A stretch of 64,000 nt of DNA from Fagopyrum homotropicum. Lineage: Eukaryota > Streptophyta > Magnoliopsida > Caryophyllales > Polygonaceae. The DNA lies in the NCBI GenBank assembly GCA_033239125.1, contig BSWB01000005.1:48902993-48966992 (forward strand), read 5' to 3'. This document shows, piece after piece, positions 58,190-64,000 of this stretch; the stretch's first letter is position 1, and each line of letters starts with the position of its first letter. The translations under genes were made by a program, and so were the position numbers. A model generated the notes under the pieces. It saw only the letters and a list, made by a program, of their open reading frames with translations. It ran no database searches and was not told the origin of the DNA.

Positions 58190-61100
58190 TTACTGATGCA
58201 CAAGATACCCAAAAGTTAGACTGCAGATTCCAACCATACATACATACATGAATGGGTAACCCATATAAACCTTTTTTATGATGCTTTTACTCCTCGCAAT
58301 TTCCTGCACAACAACAAAGGCCCTCAATTTCAGCAGCAATTTCAATACGTACAATATATCTGTTAACTTACCAGCTCTTGCTCAAGCATTTCCTTCTCAT
58401 CCATGGCTCTGCTTCTCTCCGCTGTTAGCTGTGAAACAGCTTCCTCAGCCTACAGAAACATTACACTATCTTTTGTCAAATTCTTCCCAGTTTTTGTTAA
58501 TTGGGTCACTTTGTGCAAATATTCCAAACAAACGCGACCTGGTTTACTAGAATTAGCTATGTTTTTTCAACTAAGTCTGGACGGAATAAATCTTGCTCTT
58601 AATAGGCAATCAGTTTCATTTCTCGCGGCTCAATGATACCTGACATAAGTGGAACATCTGCTCAATCATATTTATACGATCTTATTTACTTTCACCAAAC
58701 CACCTTTTGTTTCGCACCTAAATGGCACACTTGTAACTGTCCCCAAGTGAGTATGACATTACTCGAGGAGAACCAGAAATAGTTTAGCTGTACTGTGAAG
58801 ATATACTTCCGGTCTTTCCTGTAACTACAAATATTGCAATCCCCAAGGTGCCCGAGGAAGTTGATTTCCACAGTTTGAGGAGTAGAATATTTGTGAAATG
58901 GCAATAAAACTCACAGAGTTGCAGCAGAATTCCGATACAATGAGACAAAAGGAATCAAAATGCAATATTAAGCTATACACTAGACATCCTAGGTATAAAA
59001 ATTTTTTTAAAAAAAAGATAGGATGCACGGCAACTATACACCTATAATATGCCGACTGTAAACTTGTATTCACTAGAGGAAAAGGCTTACCTCTGCTAGC
59101 TTAGATTCCAAATCACTGAGCTTCAGTGACAGGTCGCCGACTTCCTTTGAAAAAGTTGGATCCATGTCAGCATGTGGTATCTTTAAGTCATCCACCTTTC
59201 CAAATTCTCTGGAATCAACTTGTTTAGCTATCCTTAACTCATCTGTATCTTCATCTGGTTTAGTTTCTGAATCTTTGGTCAATCTAATTTCTTCTGTATT
59301 CTTTGCAAATTGAACACCTTCCCCTTCCTTCATTTATGGCAGAAAGAGTAAAGTAAGAAAGAATGAATCAATAATCCAAGTAAATTTCCATTCATCGCTG
59401 TCGTTATAAAACTGATTAAAGAGAAACAAATTCGGGATACAAAAAGTCATGATAAGGTTTTATCAAGACCTTGAAGATATGCTGATATATTCTGGAATGA
59501 GTAGAACTAAACTTCTACAAATTATATGTAAGAAGAAAGTCAATTTTACCTTATAAGAGGTAAAAAGGTTTTCAGACCCGCTAGGGGCTTTATCCTTTTG
59601 AGTGGAAGTATCGGAGTGAGAATCTTGTTTTTGGAGTACATTAACCGGCAGCGATATAGGAGACTCGGTACTAATTGGAGGGTTAACAAGGATGACCTTC
59701 AGCTTTTTCTCATGAATATTTTTACTGGGATCTTTAACAAACTGCAAGACAAATAAGACGATACACCCTCTAAGGCTCCAACATTTCGGGAACATACATA
59801 TACACAACTTCGTACCATCTCTGACGTAATATTCTCTTCCGTTAATCCAAATGCAACAACTGTAGTTTGAACTAGAAACTTATCCTTGCATAGTAGATCA
59901 GGTGGAGCTGCATTTTGTGCTTGCATGATCACTGTTATAAAATAATATAATCCAGAAAATATACATTATGACGCAGAAGAGTTATACATATATACTGATA
60001 TACATATACATGTACATGTACACATACATACACATGTACATATACAAAACATCATTTTCTGAAATCTCCCAACTTAAAATATCCACACGGTGATGTTCCT
60101 CATTTCGCAGCAAAACAGTGGTATTTTCCATCACTAGTGTGACTGTTACAAATCAGCCAATTATCTTCACTAGAGAGAAAAATAAAAGAAAATAGATAAA
60201 AGGGTAGAGTGGGGATTGTATGCTGTAAGTCTGTTAGAAGGGTAGAATAGGAAGGTGAGCTGTAAACCTATAGTCATGTTCCTAGGGTGTGGATATATAA
60301 AAAAGGACTAGCAAGAAAAAGAGAAGGTATCCAGAATTTAAGGATCAGGCGTTTATGCCTTGGGCTCACTGGAGGTTTGTCTCCGTTGAGAGTTTGGAAG
60401 ATTAGAGTTTCTCCTTGATTATGCATTTCAGGAGGTTTTTCCTTTATGTGTGTGCTTGTGTGATTAAGTGTGGACAGTTTATCCTCTTCATTAACAGTGA
60501 CCTCCAAAAAGTATTACTAAAATGCTTTAATCATATATATACTTTTTTTAAGTATGTGAATCTTGCTAGCTTAACCAAACTTAGATTTTTGATAAACAAA
60601 CTTATCTTAATAAAACATGCGGCTTAGCTTTATATCAACATATGGGGACATCAGCATGTTTTCTTTATACTGCAGCCAATAAGGACCCAGAAAAAGTACT
60701 AAACTCTCAAAGTCCAGTTTATTTGGTTAGCATCATGTGATTCACCAAAGCAGCAGAGAATTATGCTGAACCCTTGCATTGTTTTTCTCTTATTCAATTT
60801 CCAATTTATCCAGTGAGAACATTCTTTCTGATATGAAAGAGATTTACTACATCCTCCAAAAATCGAAGTTTGTTTATTAACAATTAGTATCCATTGATAT
60901 CAAATAAAAACTTTCCACCAGAGTTAGGCGCTAAACTTGAATTGTTTTGGAAAATACAATTAAAAAAATTCTGGTGAGTAATCCATCTGTCCAGTAGTTT
61001 CATTTTCTAGACCTTAACCAAAATAACTTATTTGAAATAAATTGAAGGGTAACAGATGTATGAAAGAGGCAGATCATGAAAAGCCAGGTAGACAAAAAAA

Positions 61101-62521
61101 ATTCCAAATTCCAAAGGCCCAGCCATATAAATGATTTTAATCTGCCACTACTTGGGGAGGGATGATTTTGAGCGAAATAACATGCAAAGAATGGATCAGA
61201 AGTATGACTGTATGAGCAAGCAACAGCTTAACAGTAAATAGATACAAACCTGTAAAATCAGATTTTCCCCTAGGCTTGAGTACACCTACATTAGGTTTCA
61301 CACAATACTTCTTTGGGGAAGTAGTTTTGACCTGCAATAACACTGAAGTTAAGACAAGTATCTGCATGAGAATATCTATAATCCCAGTCATCTGGCTATC
61401 GCATTTTCTTTTTTGATGGCTAGCTGACTCTGATCACTATATTTACCAAATGGTACAGAATCTCTTCAACTCATACAGATCTGAGAACATCACTCTAAAT
61501 TAATTGCAAATATTCATTGATGTTTGATATAGCAACTGATACAGGACAGTTTCCATGACTGCATGCAACACGTTTGAAAACTATATACTAGTAGGAGGGA
61601 AAAGAAAAGGGGGAATCTAGATTATGTTCAGGAGTCAGGACAGGTACCAATAGAAAATGCAGGGATTGTTGTGGAAATAGTTCATAATTGTTTCCAAAGC
61701 TCTTCCAGTTTTTTAAGAGCAAAAAGGATAAAAATCAAACAATATATGATGCTTCCTTGTAGATGGATGATGACTGATATAATATGATAAGTGAAAAGAA
61801 ACTCCACCTTAAAAGCAACAAAGTGCTCGGTTTTATTAGTAAGCTGTATTGTGCATGTACTTTGCTTCTTCAGTTCAACTGGATGGAGAAAAAAAAAGGA
61901 CAACAAAAGAGAGAAACAAATTAAGAATAAGTGCGGATTGCAGCTGTGTAGTATAACTCAGATAAAAAAAAAAAAAATGTTTCATCTCTTCTTGTTATAT
62001 TTCTCTATCTCTGCGGAAAAAAAAAAACAGCCGCCCAAAATGAATATTAAAAAATCAGATTCCCCGTACCCCTAGGACCCGTTCGTCTTACAAGCATAGA
62101 AACCCATTGGTGCAATGCATTCTGGTTCTCTTCCATGTTATACCATCTTCTATAACCGTAAACAAACTAGAAATATGGATTATGTATTTAAATTTAATAG
62201 TTGGCATATCTATAGCTACATTCCCTGAACTAACTGAGACCTGAACAATTTACTTCCTCACGAAGTAGAAGACCAGAAAAAGGGAACGAAGAAGAGATAA
62301 AGGGACTATAGTAGCTTACCAAAAAATATATTTAAAAAAATGCATATTCCATTACTTGTTATCTTCTCATCAGCATGTTCAGTCAAGTGTTCCATTTACA
62401 AGGGTGGTATTGGAAATCGATATTCAATTATACATGCAAAGGCTACAAATAAACAGTGTCAATCACACATACATGTGAACCTCAGTATTTGAGGTTGAAT
62501 TTCCACAAGTTCTGAGCCCAT
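58190..62521 (-). CDS. VAP27-type vesicle-associated protein (MSP domain)
   Basis: Plant VAPs are tail-anchored ER proteins whose MSP domain binds FFAT-type motifs at membrane contact sites. Exons in coding order are 62521-62473, 61878-61808, 61331-61250, 59931-59816, 59741-59550, 59327-59091, 58449-58372 and 58303-58190, all GT-AG with consistent phases, giving 312 residues. The MSP domain spans roughly residues 5-125: EIQPQILRF, ELKKQSTCTIQLTNKTEH, KTTSPKKYCVKPNVGV, CKDKFLVQTTVV and KLKVILVNPP. A polar, acidic linker follows, then a coiled coil (DLSLKLSDLESKLAEAEEAVSQL in parts) and a C-terminal membrane segment GYPFMYVCMVGICSLTFGYLV. The domain order and tail match VAP27/PVA proteins. Which of several plant paralogues it is cannot be said. 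Confidence 0.92.
59990..60050. repeat. ATAC/ATGT microsatellite in a VAP intron
   Basis: Alternating purine-pyrimidine sequence of ATAC, ATGT and CATA units lies about 60 bp upstream of exon 4 on the transcribed strand, outside the splice site. No function is apparent. Confidence 0.7.
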
Positions 62522-63180
62522 TATTCTTCTCCACAAAGAACAAATTCCAAAAGCAACCTGATCAAAGAAAAAGAGCAAAAGTCAATGACCGATATGAAAG
62601 CGAAATTTATAGTTGGCTAATCAAGAAAACAAACGACTGCTGCACATCAAGGATACATCACTCAACCAATGCCACAGATTTGCATATATATATATTGGAA
62701 AAAAAATTCGGAAGAGAAGAGCATATAGGATTTTCTGAAGACATTTACATCAGATATTCAAGTAGAAAATAAATTTAAAAAACATTTCAAAAAACGAAAC
62801 AATTTTCTGGTAATAGATCTAGATCCACAAAGGGATCAAACAATTGCGCGAGAAATCTAAATTCGTCGATTAAAAAAATTGCATAACAGTTGGGAGTTAT
62901 GTAATAAAAAACGAACGATTGTCTGAAAATGAAGATAATTCGGCAGAAGGAAAAGATTTTAAACAAAATTTGATGCTGATTGCATAGATTTGAAACAGAA
63001 GACATTGACATTGAGCCATGATGTTGAAGTAAACGACCAACCTAGAGAGGGAGAGAAGAGAGACGAATGGAACGAAGAAGAGTATGGAAATTGAAGCAAC
63101 AAAGTATAATGAATCAGAGGGAAAGAGATAAGTTCAAACGATTGTGGCAATTCGATTTGGAATGTTAGCATTCATGAAAT
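62522..63180 (-). promoter_or_regulatory. 5' leader and leader intron of the VAP gene
   Basis: On the minus strand, ATCAG before GTTGCTTTTGG (about 62562) looks like an acceptor just before the start-codon exon. A donor-like CTCTAG/GTTGGTC lies near 63042 after a CTCT-rich stretch (63043-63075) typical of plant leaders. A leader intron of about 480 bp is therefore likely. Short frames within it are not genes. Confidence 0.45.
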
Positions 63181-64000
63181 CAAAAGCGTGGAAAAGGAAA
63201 TTGGTGATTTCGTTGAGGTTGGGTTGATGCAGTTGCACCCGCTTCCTTTACATCCTGTTTTTCTCCTCCGAAGCTCTGGGCCCACTTCATTTTTTAAATT
63301 TTGGACCAACTTTTTTAATCAAAATATATTTGGGTTTAACGTTTCGAGAAAAATACTTTTAGGTGATTGTGGGAAACGGCTTACAAGTTTTAGAAGTGCG
63401 AAAACAGCCCTGATTGTAGAGTATGTTATGAACATTAGATTAGGGCACATTTGGTGGAACAAGATTTATGGGTAGGTTAAGCTTATTAGATAAAGTTTTG
63501 AACTTTTTTTTATAAATTATAAAAATTCACTTAAAAACTCTAATAATAGTTTGATAGCGTAGATTTGTTGGACAGATTTTTATGTTAAATTTACTAAAAA
63601 GAACAAGTTAAAGACAAATAAATAAATGAATATTTATTAAGTATGTTAACAGGGAATATGTGACAAAAATATTGAAAGCTAATGGAAAATCTGAAGAAAA
63701 AAAAACTTTCTCCAATAGATTTATACGTAGTAATTTGAAAAGCTACCAGACAATCTACTTATGGTGTGTTGGTAACATAAATTTTTATTTGTTAGTTGAA
63801 GTTGTTTTGGACAGTTTAAATTTTTTGGGTAGTTATTTGAATAGTTTATTGAGAAAAAAATAAACTTAAAAGTAAAAATTCTGATTGAGATTTGTATGAT
63901 AAAGTTTATGGGTAAATTATTTCACAAAATCTACTCAATAAATTATGTCCTATACGCCCTAAAACTCTAATCTATTCAAAAATCTCCGCACAGAACACCC
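63181..64000. other. Upstream flank of the VAP gene, no gene recognised
   Basis: The first 120 bp, nearest the leader, would hold the VAP core promoter, but I see no clear TATA box on the minus strand. The rest is AT-rich with short meaningless frames. No repeat or transposon end was identified. Confidence 0.4.

Noticed and set aside
61791..62075. 94-codon plus-strand frame across a VAP exon
   Set aside because: It is antisense to VAP exon 2 and extends into A-rich intron. It has no domain.

Overview
This is eudicot-like nuclear DNA: two spliced host genes with plant orthologues, set in dense, nested plant retroelements. Plant hallmarks include a retroelement primer site complementary to tRNA-Asp, SIRE-type copia and Del/Tekay- and Athila-like gypsy elements, plant L1-type LINE domains (DUF4283 ORF1, zf-RVT, terminal RNase H) and GT-AG introns. 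No species can be named. Nothing is prokaryotic, and there is no CRISPR array or operon.

Layout. 1-2353: decayed sequence without a recognisable gene. 2354-5936: two adjacent Tat/Athila-like LTR copies. 6297-17412: a Del/Tekay-like LTR on the minus strand, split by a complete young Athila-like element (7412-16309, minus, TSD CAATC) whose polymerase region is deleted. 17413-21200: no convincing gene, but an inverted-repeat element and an AT-rich foldback. 21230-23207: remnant of a hAT-like BED-finger gene, itself split by a 922-bp Mutator-type element with a 9-bp TSD. 23842-25768: the ATP11/ATPAF1 gene (plus strand, 4 coding exons). 26175-27195: a long hairpin element. 28736-39019: a complete but dead SIRE-type copia element (minus, TSD AATAT) with an env-position ORF and an internal duplication. 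41658-55604: a solo Del-like LTR (minus, TSD CGTGG) split by an 11-kb LINE (plus, 18-bp TSD), which is split in turn by a deleted Del-like element (plus, TSD ATGCC). 58190-62521: a VAP27-type vesicle-associated protein gene (minus strand, 8 coding exons).

The two host genes look intact and functionally unrelated: one assembles the mitochondrial F1-ATPase, the other is an ER membrane-contact protein. All transposon ORFs carry nonsense codons, frameshifts or deletions. Target-site duplications give an insertion order for most nests.

The most unusual pattern is that two unrelated LTR families carry many dispersed copies of different 12-bp palindromes with the same GGCC centre: CCACGGCCGTGG in Athila/Tat-like elements and TCAAGGCCTTGA in the SIRE element. 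Several copies sit in longer hairpins whose flanking arms differ in sequence but still pair. A third LTR family carries a GC-rich repeat of similar style. The LINE also has a long open frame between ORF1 and ORF2 and an unusually long open N-terminal part of ORF1.
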